Part shown: one piece after another, positions 25,223 to 35,598 of the stretch
Numbering within the stretch: the first letter of the stretch is position 1
Layout of the letters: every line of letters starts with the position of its first letter
From: Spirochaetia bacterium
Lineage (GTDB): Bacteria; Spirochaetota; Leptospiria; Turneriellales; JAOUOS01
Reading direction: 5' to 3'
Assembly (NCBI GenBank): GCA_029880265.1
Contig: JAOUOT010000010.1
Coordinates: forward strand, 51,174 to 115,173
Length of the DNA: 64,000 nucleotides
Program-made: the position numbers and the translations under genes
Notes under the pieces: generated by a model
What the model was told of the DNA's origin: nothing
The model's input: the letters and a program-made list of their open reading frames with translations, nothing else
Databases searched by the model: none

Positions 25223-28015
25223 ATGAGAAATCTATCTAGAAGATTAAAGACAATAATCATACTAATCTTGGCGCAAACGCAGTTTTTACTTGCCTACAGC
25301 GTAAGAGAATTGCAAGAAATAGGGTCAACGGCTGCGTCAGCCGGGTCTGCGGGCATTGGTACACAACTTATTTTTCCCCAGGAAGGTTCGTTTGTAAATC
25401 CCTCGCTTCTTGGCGGTTTTGAAAGAAAAGGGGGCGGTTTAGGTTATGTTAACGGACCGGGGTTAAACGGTTTTTGGGGTATTTTTTATATTCCTTCTTC
25501 TTTGGGCGTACTTGGTCTTTCGATTGGATATACCGCTTCTTCTAATGTCGTAGACGACTTAGAGCAGTATTATCATATTGATTTATCTTATGGCAGAAAG
25601 TTTACCGATAATTTCTCTTTTGGTTTAAGATTAAAGCCGTCTTTCGGCTCGGCTACAGCGGGCGGCTTTTTTGGTTTTGCCATAGAGCCTGGCGTTATCT
25701 ATAATACGCATTCAGAAATAGATTTTTATAAAGGGTTTGGTTTAAGCGATTTCGCGTTTTACTTAAATGTTCGCAATTTGGCGCTAAATTTCGGTTCAGG
25801 AAAAGGTTCCGCCCCGAGAATATCGACTCATCTGGGTTTTCAAACCGATATATTCCAAGACGATACTGTTTCAACAAACTTACAAACAGAGTTTATTGGT
25901 ATAGGCGATTTTAAAACAGTTCCCATTCATTCTGCTTTAAGTCTAAGATATAAGATAGCTTTTTTAAGGTTTGGATATATGCACTCAAAAGAAAGTACTT
26001 TATTTAAAGGTATAAGTTTAGGCGCGGGAGTTGACTATGCAAACGAATTAGGAAATATCTCGCTTCAATATGGGGCCATATTGCCTACCAGCGAGCGTCC
26101 GTCTACATATCATTTTATTTCTTTAACCGGAAGTTACGGAGCCATTGACAGAGAGGCCCCCGAAGTTGAAATAGAAACTGAAGTAAAAGATTTTTCGCCG
26201 AATTTTGACGGCGTTGCCGATTATTTAACTTTTGACGTCAGCGTATCTGACGATAGTCCCATAACAGCTTGGCATTTAACGGTAAAAGATAAATCGGGAA
26301 ATGTCGTTAGAACTTTTGAAAACGACAAAAGACTTATGGAAAAATCTTTCGGGGTAGGAGACTTTTTTGCGCATTTCTTTAAAAGCCAGGAATCTTTAGT
26401 CGTACCCAGCAAAATACGCTGGGATGGCACTTCAAACCCGGTTTCTATTGAAAAAGCCGATATAAAAATAGAAAAGGCGTCTAAAGAATCAAATGTATTA
26501 AATGACGGAATTTATTCTTACGAGTTTTCAGTTGAAGACTCAAGGGGAAATCGTTCGGCTCCCGTTATCGGACAAATGAAAATTGATAATACCCCTCCTG
26601 TTGTAAAAACGGCCTCGGCGACTAACTTATTCAGCCCAAACGGCGACGGAGCTCTCGATACCTTTGAAATTATGCACGAGAAAAAATTAGAACAGGCCGA
26701 TTTGATCGAGGCAAAAATCGAAAATACAGACGGTGTTGTTGTTAGAAAATATGAATGGAACGGTTCTAATATTCCGCAGTCGCTCTCGTGGGACGGTACC
26801 GATTCAGAAAATTCGCCTGCGCCTGAGGGTTTATATAATTATATCATCTCGGCCAAAGACAGCGCCGGAAATCAAACAATCAATGAAATTCAGAATATCA
26901 GTCTGATAAGGGCTTTTGATTCTGTAGATATTTCTCTTTCAGAAAAAGGAATAAGTTCAAATAACGATAATATTTCAGATACGCTTGTAATAAAACCCTC
27001 TATTTCAAATAAAAAAGGGCTTACATTTTGGGAAGTCGCTATCACAGATGAAAAAGTAGACGCGGCAAGCGATCCCGATAATAAATTTCCTAAAGAGACT
27101 ATCAAAAAATGGGAAGGCGACAACATCGATTCAATGCCTGAAGAATTTGTATGGCAAGCCGCAGATAACGCTTCAAAACCGGTTGAAGACGGTCTGTATT
27201 ATGTAACAATGCGAGCGAAGTATCAAAGCGGCAATAAGCCGGTTTCATTTAGTAAAGAAATAATCGTAGATAAAACTCCTCCTGAAACGCAGGTAGAAAC
27301 CGAGATATTTACTTTTTCGCCAGACGGCGACGGAGAAAACGAAGAACAAATTTTTAATATTTATGTTAAAGATAAAATTTATGAGCCTCGAATTGAAGGT
27401 AAAAGTAAAATTAAAAATTGCGCTTTAGTTATTTATGAAATTGGCTATGATAATAAAGAGAGAAAAATAAGAATGCCTTTCAAAAGCTTTCAGATGAGCG
27501 GCGAAATTCCCGAAAAAATAATTTGGGACGGAAAAAGCGACGCCGGTCACCTTGTTGAAAGCGCGACAGTTTATGAATATGAACTATCCAGCGAAGATAT
27601 ATATGGCAATAAGATAACGTCTTCGCCCGGAAAATTTGAGACAGATATTCTTGTTCTGGTAACAGAAAGGGGTTTGAAAGTGCGTTTGTCAAATGTTGAA
27701 TTTGAATTTGGCAAGGCTGATTTAAAAAGCAAATCAAAAGGGCTTCTTGACAGACTGGCGAAAATTTTGGGCCGATATCCTAAATATCGTATCAAAGTAG
27801 AAGGCCATTCTGACGATATCGGCGAAGAAGAATATAATCTAAAGCTTTCAGAAAAAAGAGCCAAAGCCGTTATGGATTATCTTATTGAAGAAAGTATCGA
27901 ATCTGACAGAATCTCATACCAGGGGTTAGGCGAAGTTTCGCCGCTTTTGCCTAATACATCATGGTATAATAGAAGCAGAAACAGAAGAGTTGAGTTTATT
28001 CTCGTAAAAGAGTAA
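25223..28015 (+). CDS. Large outer-membrane protein: PorV-like barrel, CHU_C/FlgD-like repeats, OmpA domain
   Basis: A 930-residue protein. A signal peptide (1-25) is followed by a glycine-rich beta region to about 310 that looks like a PorV/UPF0164-type barrel (VNPSLLGGFERKGGG, VGLSIGY-type strands). Three extracellular-type modules then start at FSPNFDGVADY (324), FSPNGDGALDT (468) and FSPDGDGENEE (696); FSPNGDG-like turns mark gliding-type C-terminal and FlgD-like domains. Residues about 815-930 form an OmpA peptidoglycan-binding domain (VEFEFGKADL, VEGHSDDIGEEEYN, RSRNRRVEF). It probably links the outer membrane to the cell wall. Confidence 0.85.
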   Translation: MRNLSRRLKTIIILILAQTQFLLAYSVRELQEIGSTAASAGSAGIGTQLIFPQEGSFVNPSLLGGFERKGGGLGYVNGPGLNGFWGIFYIPSSLGVLGLSIGYTASSNVVDDLEQYYHIDLSYGRKFTDNFSFGLRLKPSFGSATAGGFFGFAIEPGVIYNTHSEIDFYKGFGLSDFAFYLNVRNLALNFGSGKGSAPRISTHLGFQTDIFQDDTVSTNLQTEFIGIGDFKTVPIHSALSLRYKIAFLRFGYMHSKESTLFKGISLGAGVDYANELGNISLQYGAILPTSERPSTYHFISLTGSYGAIDREAPEVEIETEVKDFSPNFDGVADYLTFDVSVSDDSPITAWHLTVKDKSGNVVRTFENDKRLMEKSFGVGDFFAHFFKSQESLVVPSKIRWDGTSNPVSIEKADIKIEKASKESNVLNDGIYSYEFSVEDSRGNRSAPVIGQMKIDNTPPVVKTASATNLFSPNGDGALDTFEIMHEKKLEQADLIEAKIENTDGVVVRKYEWNGSNIPQSLSWDGTDSENSPAPEGLYNYIISAKDSAGNQTINEIQNISLIRAFDSVDISLSEKGISSNNDNISDTLVIKPSISNKKGLTFWEVAITDEKVDAASDPDNKFPKETIKKWEGDNIDSMPEEFVWQAADNASKPVEDGLYYVTMRAKYQSGNKPVSFSKEIIVDKTPPETQVETEIFTFSPDGDGENEEQIFNIYVKDKIYEPRIEGKSKIKNCALVIYEIGYDNKERKIRMPFKSFQMSGEIPEKIIWDGKSDAGHLVESATVYEYELSSEDIYGNKITSSPGKFETDILVLVTERGLKVRLSNVEFEFGKADLKSKSKGLLDRLAKILGRYPKYRIKVEGHSDDIGEEEYNLKLSEKRAKAVMDYLIEESIESDRISYQGLGEVSPLLPNTSWYNRSRNRRVEFILVKE

Positions 28016-28023
28016 AAGCTTCA

Positions 28024-30666
28024 TTAATATCGGTTCATTCTGAAAATTGCGGGAGATATCGCATGATGATAAAGAAAGAAAAAACCGTAAAAAACGATAC
28101 CGCTTATAAAAAGAGCGAGAAGTTCGCCTGCATTAAGCGGTACTATCTTAAATAGCGCGTGCAGGGGAGTGTACATAAGAAGCGCCTGTAAAGCAACCGA
28201 TAGAACAACCGATGCCCATATCCAGCCGTTTGAAAAGAAAGGAACTCTGTATCCTGTTCTTATAATGAAAACCAATATTAGTTCATACAAAACTATAAAA
28301 TTAAAGACCATGGTTTGTCCGCGAATAAGTTCTTCCGTTGCCGTTGACGCTCCGCCAAAATATGAGAAAATAAAAAGGGCGATAAGCGTTCCTGCCGCGC
28401 CAAGCACAGATATTAAAAGCAGGTGCGGCAATGGAAGTATTCCTTCGTCCCTTGATTTGGGAGCTCTTGTCATAATCTCTTGACCATAAGGATCCACAGA
28501 ATACGCAAGAGCGGGAGCGCCGTCGGTAACCATATTTATCCATAAGAGAAGTATAGCCGTAAGCGGAAGATTTAGTCCGAAGATTACGGCTAAGAAGATA
28601 ATAAGAACCTCTCCGAGATTTCCTGATAAAAGGAGCATAATAGATTTCTGGATATTATCGTAAATACCTCTTCCTTCTTCAATGGCATTGACAATACTGG
28701 AAAAACTGTTATCTAGAAGAACAAAGTCAGAGGCTTCTTTGGCGACGTCTGTGCCGCTTCCTACGGCGACCCCGATGTTTGCCTTTTTCAGAGCGGGAGC
28801 GTCGTTTACGCCATCGCCTGTCATGGCGACATTGTGTCCCATTTTCTGCAACGCGGTAACAATTCTTAATTTGTGTTCGGGAACTACACGGGCAAAGATA
28901 TTCGTATTGTCGCGAAGGGCGGCGTTAAGCTCGGCGTCGTCCATTTTTTCAAGGTCATCTCCGGTGAGAATTTTGCCTTCAATGCCTATTTCACGGCCTA
29001 TGGAACGGGCCGTTTCTTTATAATCGCCGGTGATCATTATTGTTCTTATGCCGGCAAGTTTTGTCTTTTTTATTGACTCAATAACTGATGGTCTTGGCGG
29101 GTCAATCATTGCCTGCAGCCCGATAAAAACTAGCCGCTCTTCTTCAAATTCACTTTCACTGTTAATATTTTTAAAGGCAAAAGCCAGAATACGCATGGCC
29201 CTTGAAGCATACAGATCATTTTGGGCCATGATTTTCTCTTTAATCGTCTGGTTTATTTTTTCAATGCGGCCTTCTATAAGCGCGTGGGAACAGTGTTTTA
29301 ACACGCGGTCAGGGGCGCCTTTTGTATAAAGTTTTTTCTTGCCTTTATCAAGAACAAGTACGCTCATCAGCTTTCGATCGGCGTCAAAAGGTATTTCATC
29401 AAGCCTTGATATTTTAGTCTGAACTCCCGCCTTCTTTGCGCTCACAAGAAGAGCCGCTTCAGTAGGATCTCCGGTAATCTTCCACGTTTTGGTATTATGA
29501 TTTAATGTAGCATTATTGCATACCAGACCGGTTATAAATAATTCTTCTTCAACAGAGCGAGAAACACCGCCTTCAGGGTCATAGCCCGCGCCTGAAAGCT
29601 CCGCTTCACTGTCAAGTGTCCATGCATAACGAACGGTCATCTGGCTTTCGGTTAAAGTTCCTGTCTTGTCGGTACATATCAGGTCACAACTGCCTAAGGT
29701 TTCTACAGATGAAAGCGTTCTTACAAGCGTTTTTTTCGCAAGAAGTCTTTTGGCTCCCACGCTAAGCGCAATGGTAACAACAGCAGGCAGCGCCGTGGGA
29801 ACAGCTGCGACAGCTAGGCTGATTGCGATGAAAGCGAAAGCGACAAACGCTTCCTGACTAACGTCTCCGTTTGTAAAAAAGTTTTTGGTAAACGATGCCA
29901 GAAAAATAAATAAACAAATAGCAATGATAGCATATCCGAGTTTTTTTCCGAAAACTTCTAATCGTCTTTGAAGCGGCGTCATTTCTTCTTTGGCTTCTGT
30001 GAGCATATGGGTTATTTTTCCTATTTCTGTCTCCATGCCGGTAGAAACAACAACGGCCATTGCGTTGCCGGTTACCACCGAAGTAGACGAGTAAAGCATG
30101 TTCTTGCGCGATCCCAGCGTGACTTCTTCAGTTATATCGCAGTTGTCTTTTTCAACCGGAACGCTTTCTCCTGTGAGAGTAGCTTCTTCTATTTTCAGTC
30201 TAACTGCTTCAATGATTCGGGCGTCTGCGGGTACTTTATCGCCCGCTTCAAGAAAAAAAACATCACCCGGAACAAGAAATTTTGAGTCGAAGATTTCTCT
30301 TGTTCCGTCTCTTATCACAAGAGCATTAATAGAGGTCATGCTTTTTAAGGCTTCCAGAGATTTGTTTGCAGATAGCTCTTGAAAAAAACCGATTAAGGCG
30401 TTTGTAAAAAGAATTACAAGAATAATGACTGAATCGACATATTCTTCAATAATCAGAGAAAATACTACGGCAAATAGGAGTATATATATAATGAAACTTT
30501 TAAATTGATTGATAAAAATAATAAAAGGATAAATTTTAGATTTAGTATCGAGTTCATTAAGACCGTATTTCTCCTGCCTTTTACGCGCCTCGTCTTTGCT
30601 AAGCCCAAGACGCGTGGTCTTAAGAGCTGAGAGAACATCCTGGGCAGATACGTTATAAAAATCCAC
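28024..30666 (-). CDS. Calcium-transporting-type P-type ATPase (P2 class)
   Basis: An 880-residue cation pump. The N-terminal cation-ATPase motif is followed by the actuator TGESVPVEK, the phosphorylation motif CTDKTGTLTESQMTV, KGAPDRVLKHC in the nucleotide domain, and the hinge MTGDGVNDAPALKKA. Ten hydrophobic segments are present, including the C-terminal six with LLLWINMVTDGAPALA, whose Asn and Asp are Ca-type ligands. This matches SERCA/LMCA-like P2A pumps. Na/K specificity cannot be excluded. It is convergent with the OmpA-like gene and divergent from flaB. Confidence 0.9.
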   Translation of the reverse strand: MDFYNVSAQDVLSALKTTRLGLSKDEARKRQEKYGLNELDTKSKIYPFIIFINQFKSFIIYILLFAVVFSLIIEEYVDSVIILVILFTNALIGFFQELSANKSLEALKSMTSINALVIRDGTREIFDSKFLVPGDVFFLEAGDKVPADARIIEAVRLKIEEATLTGESVPVEKDNCDITEEVTLGSRKNMLYSSTSVVTGNAMAVVVSTGMETEIGKITHMLTEAKEEMTPLQRRLEVFGKKLGYAIIAICLFIFLASFTKNFFTNGDVSQEAFVAFAFIAISLAVAAVPTALPAVVTIALSVGAKRLLAKKTLVRTLSSVETLGSCDLICTDKTGTLTESQMTVRYAWTLDSEAELSGAGYDPEGGVSRSVEEELFITGLVCNNATLNHNTKTWKITGDPTEAALLVSAKKAGVQTKISRLDEIPFDADRKLMSVLVLDKGKKKLYTKGAPDRVLKHCSHALIEGRIEKINQTIKEKIMAQNDLYASRAMRILAFAFKNINSESEFEEERLVFIGLQAMIDPPRPSVIESIKKTKLAGIRTIMITGDYKETARSIGREIGIEGKILTGDDLEKMDDAELNAALRDNTNIFARVVPEHKLRIVTALQKMGHNVAMTGDGVNDAPALKKANIGVAVGSGTDVAKEASDFVLLDNSFSSIVNAIEEGRGIYDNIQKSIMLLLSGNLGEVLIIFLAVIFGLNLPLTAILLLWINMVTDGAPALAYSVDPYGQEIMTRAPKSRDEGILPLPHLLLISVLGAAGTLIALFIFSYFGGASTATEELIRGQTMVFNFIVLYELILVFIIRTGYRVPFFSNGWIWASVVLSVALQALLMYTPLHALFKIVPLNAGELLALFISGIVFYGFFFLYHHAISPAIFRMNRY

Positions 30667-31048
30667 AAGTACTCCTGACTCATTAACTATAGGGACGACT
30701 TTATCGGACTATATTTGTATTATACTAAATATGTAAAGCAGGAACCAGTACTTTCTTGAAAATTAGATTAACTAAGAAACAGTATTAAACATACTGATTT
30801 GTTACACGACGTTTATTAAGTCAGATATAAAAAAGGCAAACTGCGAAAGCCAAATTAGAAAAGACCATAATGATTACATTCCTGAATGCTTTGTTAGTTA
30901 CCCCCATCTTAGTTTTTTTTTGTTTTTTTTTAAAAAAAGACTAATGGAATTTATAAAAAAATCGAAAATATTATGTAAGAAACAAAAAGAAGGCGTAGAG
31001 CCTAAGGCCTAATAATAAGACAGAGTTAAAAACTCTTAAAATACCAAT
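30667..31048. other. Intergenic region between the P-type ATPase and flaB
   Basis: No gene is seen. The stretch is AT-rich and contains a T-tract/A-tract inverted repeat at 30909-30944. A small hairpin GAGTT-AAA-AACTC lies at about 31023-31035. I could not identify a confident sigma-28 or sigma-70 promoter. Because flaB is strongly expressed in spirochaetes, its promoter should lie here. Confidence 0.5.
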
Positions 31049-31101
31049 GGCTTAGGGCAGGAAAGCCTGAAAAAGCGTACAAAAAGTTTCAAGGAGGAAA
31101 C
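31049..31101 (+). promoter_or_regulatory. flaB leader with two GGA-bearing hairpins, CsrA-site-like
   Basis: Two small hairpins precede flaB. The first pairs GGCTT (31049-31053) with AAGCC (31063-31067) and presents a loop with AGGA. The second pairs GTTTC (31086-31090) with GAAAC (31097-31101) and places AAGGAG, the ribosome-binding sequence, in its loop. GGA in hairpin loops with one copy on the ribosome-binding sequence is the pattern of CsrA repression of flagellin. It fits known CsrA control of flaB in Borrelia. The function here is inferred. Confidence 0.6.
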
Positions 31102-31105
31102 AAAA

Positions 31106-31954
31106 ATGATAATTAATCATAATCTAGGCGCAATTTTCGCGCATAGAACTCTCAAATTCCAGCATTGGGATATGAATAAATCAATGGAGTCTCTCGCTAG
31201 CGGTATGCGAATTAACCGCGCAGGGGATGATGCCTCGGGTTTGGCCGTATCAGAGAAGATGCGCACTCAGGTAAAAGGCTTAAGAAGAGCAGAGCAGAAT
31301 ACTGAAGACGGTATGAGTTTTATTCAGACAACCGAAGGTTATCTGATGGAAACTTCTAACATTATTCAAAGAATCAGAGTTCTTGCTGTTCAGTCTGCAA
31401 ACGGAATTTATTCAGAAGAAGACAGACAGCTTATTCAGGTTGAAGTATCGGCCCTTATTGACGAAATTGACAGAATCGCGTCTCAGGCTGAATTTAATAA
31501 GATGAAGCTGTTGACCGGAGCTTTTGCTAGGCTAAACCCTACAGGCAGTATGTGGTTTCATATGGGAGCAAACATGCACCAAAGAGAGAGGGTCTTTATT
31601 GAAACAATGACGACTGCTGCATTAAAGTTAAGAAATCCGACCGTATTGACTTTTATTTCGATATCGACTCCGGGAAAAGCGAATGCCGTAATTGGCCTTG
31701 CTGATGATGCATTAAAAACAATCAGCAAGCAAAGAGCTGACCTTGGCGCATATTACAGCAGACTTGAATCTGTGGCAAAAGGCTTATTTAACGCCTATGA
31801 AAATATACAAGCCGCCGAATCAAGAATTCGCGACGCCGATATGGCTGAGAGCATGCTCGACTTTACGAGACTGCAGGTGTTGACGCAGGCCGGTACAGCA
31901 ATGCTGGCGCAGGCCAATACAACTCCGCAGAGCGTTCTACAGCTTTTAAGATAA
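31106..31954 (+). CDS. flaB: Periplasmic flagellar filament core protein (flagellin B)
   Basis: A 282-residue flagellin, the core of the periplasmic flagellar filament. The N-terminal D0/D1 region opens with [18 protein letters not shown] and [20 protein letters not shown], as in spirochaete Fla[14 protein letters not shown] in the middle and [13 protein letters not shown] near the C-terminus are also FlaB-type; the protein ends in QSVLQLLR. There is no D2/D3 insertion, as usual in spirochaetes. A strong AAGGAGG ribosome-binding sequence is 9 bases before the ATG. A terminator follows, so it is monocistronic. Confidence 0.95.
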   Translation: MIINHNLGAIFAHRTLKFQHWDMNKSMESLASGMRINRAGDDASGLAVSEKMRTQVKGLRRAEQNTEDGMSFIQTTEGYLMETSNIIQRIRVLAVQSANGIYSEEDRQLIQVEVSALIDEIDRIASQAEFNKMKLLTGAFARLNPTGSMWFHMGANMHQRERVFIETMTTAALKLRNPTVLTFISISTPGKANAVIGLADDALKTISKQRADLGAYYSRLESVAKGLFNAYENIQAAESRIRDADMAESMLDFTRLQVLTQAGTAMLAQANTTPQSVLQLLR

Positions 31955-31989
31955 AAGCGCACAAATAAATATATCGCCGTACAACTCTG

Positions 31990-32028
31990 AATCTCTAATC
32001 TGGTTTACCAGATTAGAGATTTTTTTTT
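31990..32028 (+). terminator. Strong intrinsic terminator of flaB
   Basis: A perfect 14-bp stem (31990-32003 with 32008-32021) has a TTTA loop and is followed by eight T residues (32021-32028). It lies 36 bases after the flaB stop. The T-run overlaps the sdhE stop codon on the other strand, so the hairpin may also help end that transcript. Confidence 0.92.
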
Positions 32029-32878
32029 ATTTAATCATGTGTTTATGAATTCCAAGCTCTTCTTTAGTGTAACCTAAAGCCAGACCTATGAGTTGAGACA
32101 AGTGTATAACAGGTATGGAATTTCGAGACAAATTTTTTCTTCCCTTAAGGGCCTTTTCTTGATATAAATCTAGCGAAGTATGGCAAAGAGGGCATGGCGT
32201 TACAATATAATCAGCCTCGGTCTTGATGGCGTCTTCAAGAGAATTACCGGCTATCTTAAGCGATTCTTCTTCGGCTACTAAAAGAGTATGAAAACCGCAG
32301 CATTTAAGAGCTGATGCATAGGGCACTACCTGCGCCCCGACTGTTTCTATTAACTGGTTAAGAGACGAGGGGGCGTTCGGGTCTTCAAAACCTAAGTACT
32401 TAGAAGGTCTCAATATATGACACCCGTAAAAAGGAGCAATTTTTAAATCGCGTAAAGGATTTTTTACTTTCTCGGCAAGTTTATCAAGACCATAATCTTC
32501 GTTAATAACCCATAAAAGATGTTTAACTTTAGCTTTGCCGGTATATTCCAGCTTTTCTTTCTTTAGAAGTTCGTTTACAGTGTTTCGGGTTGTCTCGTCA
32601 GAATCTAAATGATGCTTTGCCGTTCTTAAAACCATTAGGCAGGTATTGCATGAAGTAACTAAATCTAAACCCAGCTCTTCGGCCAAAGCTATATTTCTGG
32701 CATTTACCGCTAAGTAATGCGGCTCGCTGACATATTCAAGGTTGCTGCCGCCGCAGCAGGTTCCTTTTTTAAGTTTAATAAAATCAATGCCAAGATCGGT
32801 TTTAAGTTTATCTAAAGAACGGTCGACTTCTTTAGTCATTGATTCGTTAATACAGCTTAAATAATAGGCGTACTTCAT
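32027..32878 (-). CDS. sdhE: E-type succinate/fumarate oxidoreductase subunit, HdrB-like CCG-domain protein
   Basis: A 283-residue protein with two CCG domains. The first has TCCGGSNLE and SCNTC; the second has [19 protein letters not shown] and PCPLCH. These bind an unusual iron-sulfur cluster in HdrB. In SdhABE/MfrABE enzymes this subunit replaces the membrane-anchor subunits C and D. It has no transmembrane helix. It follows sdhB by 6 bases. Electron exchange could be with menaquinone or thiols; the direction of the reaction is not readable from sequence. Confidence 0.85.
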   Translation of the reverse strand: MKYAYYLSCINESMTKEVDRSLDKLKTDLGIDFIKLKKGTCCGGSNLEYVSEPHYLAVNARNIALAEELGLDLVTSCNTCLMVLRTAKHHLDSDETTRNTVNELLKKEKLEYTGKAKVKHLLWVINEDYGLDKLAEKVKNPLRDLKIAPFYGCHILRPSKYLGFEDPNAPSSLNQLIETVGAQVVPYASALKCCGFHTLLVAEEESLKIAGNSLEDAIKTEADYIVTPCPLCHTSLDLYQEKALKGRKNLSRNSIPVIHLSQLIGLALGYTKEELGIHKHMIK

Positions 32879-32884
32879 TATGTT

Positions 32885-33871
32885 TTATCGCTTTGAACTA
32901 TAGTTTCCTTTTTTTAAATTTTTATATATCTTTTTAACATATCTTTTATGGGGTATCGATCTGACAAAAACAGGAGGCATTCTGCCTTTAAAAAACATTT
33001 TAATTGCAGTAGGAACCATTTTTAAAGTCTTAAATATGCCAAGAGTTCTTGGTATGAGGGTAGCTTCTACCAGATGTCCCTTCCTTTTTATGTCATTAAA
33101 AAAAGCCTGCGCATGCTTTGCTCCCTCTGAACGATGCAATCCTTTTGTCATGGCTTCATGTCTTAATTCATGTATGCCTTTCATGATATCGATATTTTTA
33201 ACGCAATGCTCTACGCATTTATAGCAGTGGGTACAGTCCCAGACTCCTTTGTCGCTCGCCACTTTTTTTAGCCTGACTTCATTCATAGCGTCTCTTTCAT
33301 CCACATTCATTCGGTAGCTTTTAAGTAAAATAACAGGCGAAATATATTCAGGGTTGACTTCCATCATGAGGCATTCTGAAACGCATGACGCGCATAAAAT
33401 GCAATCGGTCGCCTGATCGTATTTCTGAAATGTCTCTTCAGAAATTGAAAATTCTTTTTTACCCATTTCTGAAGCCGGCATTTTAGGCTTTACCCATGAA
33501 TAATAATTTTTAAGTTTTTCTACAAGGGGTTCCATTTCAACGACAAGGTCTCTTATTAAAGAAAAATTCTTTATAGGTTCAATTAAGATAAGATCATTTT
33601 CAGAACTCGTTTCAAGTTCGGTCCAAACCTGCGTCATACAGGCTAGTTTTGAAACTCCGTTTACCCGCATGGCGCAAGACCCGCAAATTCCCGCCTGACA
33701 AAAAACTCTGAATGTAAGTTTTGAATCAATATTATCTTTAATGTAATTTAAAGCGCGTAAAATGGTAACGCCTTTTTCAATAGTTATTCGAAAATTATCG
33801 TAATATATTCCCGTATCAAGCTGGGGATCAAAGCGTTGTACTCTAAATGATATTTCTTTTTTTTCGTCCAT
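32885..33871 (-). CDS. sdhB: Succinate dehydrogenase/fumarate reductase iron-sulfur subunit
   Basis: A 328-residue protein longer than classic SdhB (about 240). The [2Fe-2S] motif is CQAGICGSCAMRV with LACMT; two further cysteine groups are CILCASCVSEC and CTHCYKCVEHC. The last group has four closely spaced cysteines, as expected for a [4Fe-4S] cluster rather than the [3Fe-4S] of classic SdhB. This fits the E-type complex. The C-terminal extension (about residues 250-328) is basic. Gaps to sdhA and sdhE are 9 and 6 bases. Confidence 0.9.
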   Translation of the reverse strand: MDEKKEISFRVQRFDPQLDTGIYYDNFRITIEKGVTILRALNYIKDNIDSKLTFRVFCQAGICGSCAMRVNGVSKLACMTQVWTELETSSENDLILIEPIKNFSLIRDLVVEMEPLVEKLKNYYSWVKPKMPASEMGKKEFSISEETFQKYDQATDCILCASCVSECLMMEVNPEYISPVILLKSYRMNVDERDAMNEVRLKKVASDKGVWDCTHCYKCVEHCVKNIDIMKGIHELRHEAMTKGLHRSEGAKHAQAFFNDIKRKGHLVEATLIPRTLGIFKTLKMVPTAIKMFFKGRMPPVFVRSIPHKRYVKKIYKNLKKGNYSSKR

Positions 33872-33880
33872 ATTTCTTAA

Positions 33881-35581
33881 TTAATATGTCCTCTCTTCTA
33901 GAGGATATTTACCCATGGTTACCGGTTTATAGTCAATTTTAAGCTCGCCTTTCGATAACTTAAACATGGTATGTTTGTGCCAGTTTTCGTCGTCGCGCGT
34001 TGTATAATCGGTTCTAAAATGAGAGCCCCTGCTTTCTTTTCTGACATACGCTCCCGCCGCTATGGTTAAGGCGATGCTTAGCATATTTCTAAGCTCAAGA
34101 ATATTTATAAGGTTTGTATTGAAAACTTTTCCGGTATCGTGAAGCTTTACTCTTTTAAAACGATCTCTTAAAGTTTTAATGTCTTCAATCGCTTTTTTCA
34201 TGTCTTTAGCGTTTCGAAATATCGCCACATTATCGGCAAGAGTTTGCCCCATCTCTTCTCGTATGACGGCGTATCTTTCATATTGCGATTCGCCCGCTAA
34301 TGAACGAAAATATCTGGTATATTTATCAATTACGGTATCTGGTATAGACGGCGTTGAGAAACCTTGAGCTTCCTTGGCGGCTTCATGTCCGGCAATTTTA
34401 CCGAATACGAGTATTTCAAGAAGCGAGTTACCGCCAAGACGATTTGCTCCGTGAACCGAAACGCATGCGCATTCGCCAATTGCGTAAACCCCCTGCATTA
34501 TGGTTCGTCCCGTCTTATCGCAGTCAATACCTCCCATAGAGTAGTGCGCGGTTGGTCTTATGGGTATAGGCTCTTCAATTGGGTCTATGCCTTCAAAGCT
34601 TATTGAAAGTTCACGAATTTGCGGTAGTCTTTTTGTGATCAATTCGGGACCTAAGTGAGTTAGATCCAGTTTTACATATTTTCCAGCGTCGCTGTCAAAG
34701 CCGCGTCCCTCTAAAATTTCTCGTTCAATAGAGCGCGATACAAGGTCTCTTGGCCCTAGCTCCATTTTTTCAGGAGCATATCTTGACATAAACCGCTCGC
34801 TTTCATTGTTAAAAAGATACCCGCCTTCGCCTCTGGCGCCTTCTGTTACCAGAATACCGCTTTTGCGAAGCCCGGTAGGATGAAATTGTACAAATTCCAT
34901 ATCTTTTAAAGGAATTCCCGCTCTTAAGGCTACCGCCTGACCGTCGCCTGTGTTACCGGCCGCGTTACTTGAACGGTTCCAATACGCTTTCGCGTAGCCG
35001 CCGGTAGCAAAAATTACAATTTTTGAAGGAAATATTTCAATTTTTCCGGTTTTAATATTTAGCGCAGTGATTCCCTGGCATTTGCCGTCTTTATGTTCTA
35101 AAGATAAAATAAAATATTCGTTATAAAAAGTTACTCCCAGACGAAGGCATTGTTCATATAATGTTTGTAATATAGTATGTCCGGTTTTATCTGCGCAGTA
35201 ACAGCATCTAGGGCTTGAAGCTCCGCCAAAAGGCCTTTGCGCAATACTGCCATCTTCCATTCTTGAAAAGGGCGTGCCTAAGTTTTCAAGCTCTCTCATT
35301 ACCCGCGGAGCTTCTTCGCATAAAACGGCGGCGGCGTCTTGATCGGCAAGATAATCGCTGCCTTTTACTGTATCAAACGTATGCTTGTCAACTGTATCGG
35401 TTTTATCTTTATTTGCCAGCGCCGCGTTTGCGCCGCCTTGAGCCGCCGATGTGTGAGAACGATTAGGATATATTTTTGAAATCACCGCAACTTTTAGAGA
35501 CTTGTTAGTGTTTAAGACTTCCATCGCGGCATATAATCCCGCGCCTCCGCCTCCTACAATGACTATATCGAAATGATTCAT
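33881..35581 (-). CDS. sdhA: Succinate dehydrogenase/fumarate reductase flavoprotein subunit
   Basis: A 566-residue FAD protein. The dinucleotide motif is [13 protein letters not shown], the FAD-attachment motif [14 protein letters not shown] carries the conserved His, and active-site motifs include [19 protein letters not shown] and [11 protein letters not shown]. There is no twin-arginine signal, so the enzyme faces the cytoplasm, unlike the exported MfrA of Campylobacter. It lies 17 bases after the CBS gene and should form one operon CBS-sdhA-sdhB-sdhE. Confidence 0.93.
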   Translation of the reverse strand: MNHFDIVIVGGGGAGLYAAMEVLNTNKSLKVAVISKIYPNRSHTSAAQGGANAALANKDKTDTVDKHTFDTVKGSDYLADQDAAAVLCEEAPRVMRELENLGTPFSRMEDGSIAQRPFGGASSPRCCYCADKTGHTILQTLYEQCLRLGVTFYNEYFILSLEHKDGKCQGITALNIKTGKIEIFPSKIVIFATGGYAKAYWNRSSNAAGNTGDGQAVALRAGIPLKDMEFVQFHPTGLRKSGILVTEGARGEGGYLFNNESERFMSRYAPEKMELGPRDLVSRSIEREILEGRGFDSDAGKYVKLDLTHLGPELITKRLPQIRELSISFEGIDPIEEPIPIRPTAHYSMGGIDCDKTGRTIMQGVYAIGECACVSVHGANRLGGNSLLEILVFGKIAGHEAAKEAQGFSTPSIPDTVIDKYTRYFRSLAGESQYERYAVIREEMGQTLADNVAIFRNAKDMKKAIEDIKTLRDRFKRVKLHDTGKVFNTNLINILELRNMLSIALTIAAGAYVRKESRGSHFRTDYTTRDDENWHKHTMFKLSKGELKIDYKPVTMGKYPLEERTY

Positions 35582-35598
35582 AAATTTATAAGCGGTTT

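Noticed and set aside
28682..29329. Plus-strand frames opposite the P-type ATPase gene
   Set aside because: They are shadows of the ATPase frame, which has all catalytic motifs.
31049..31101. flaB leader hairpins as a terminator
   Set aside because: The stems are only 5 bp, lack a T-run and lie directly before a strongly expressed gene.
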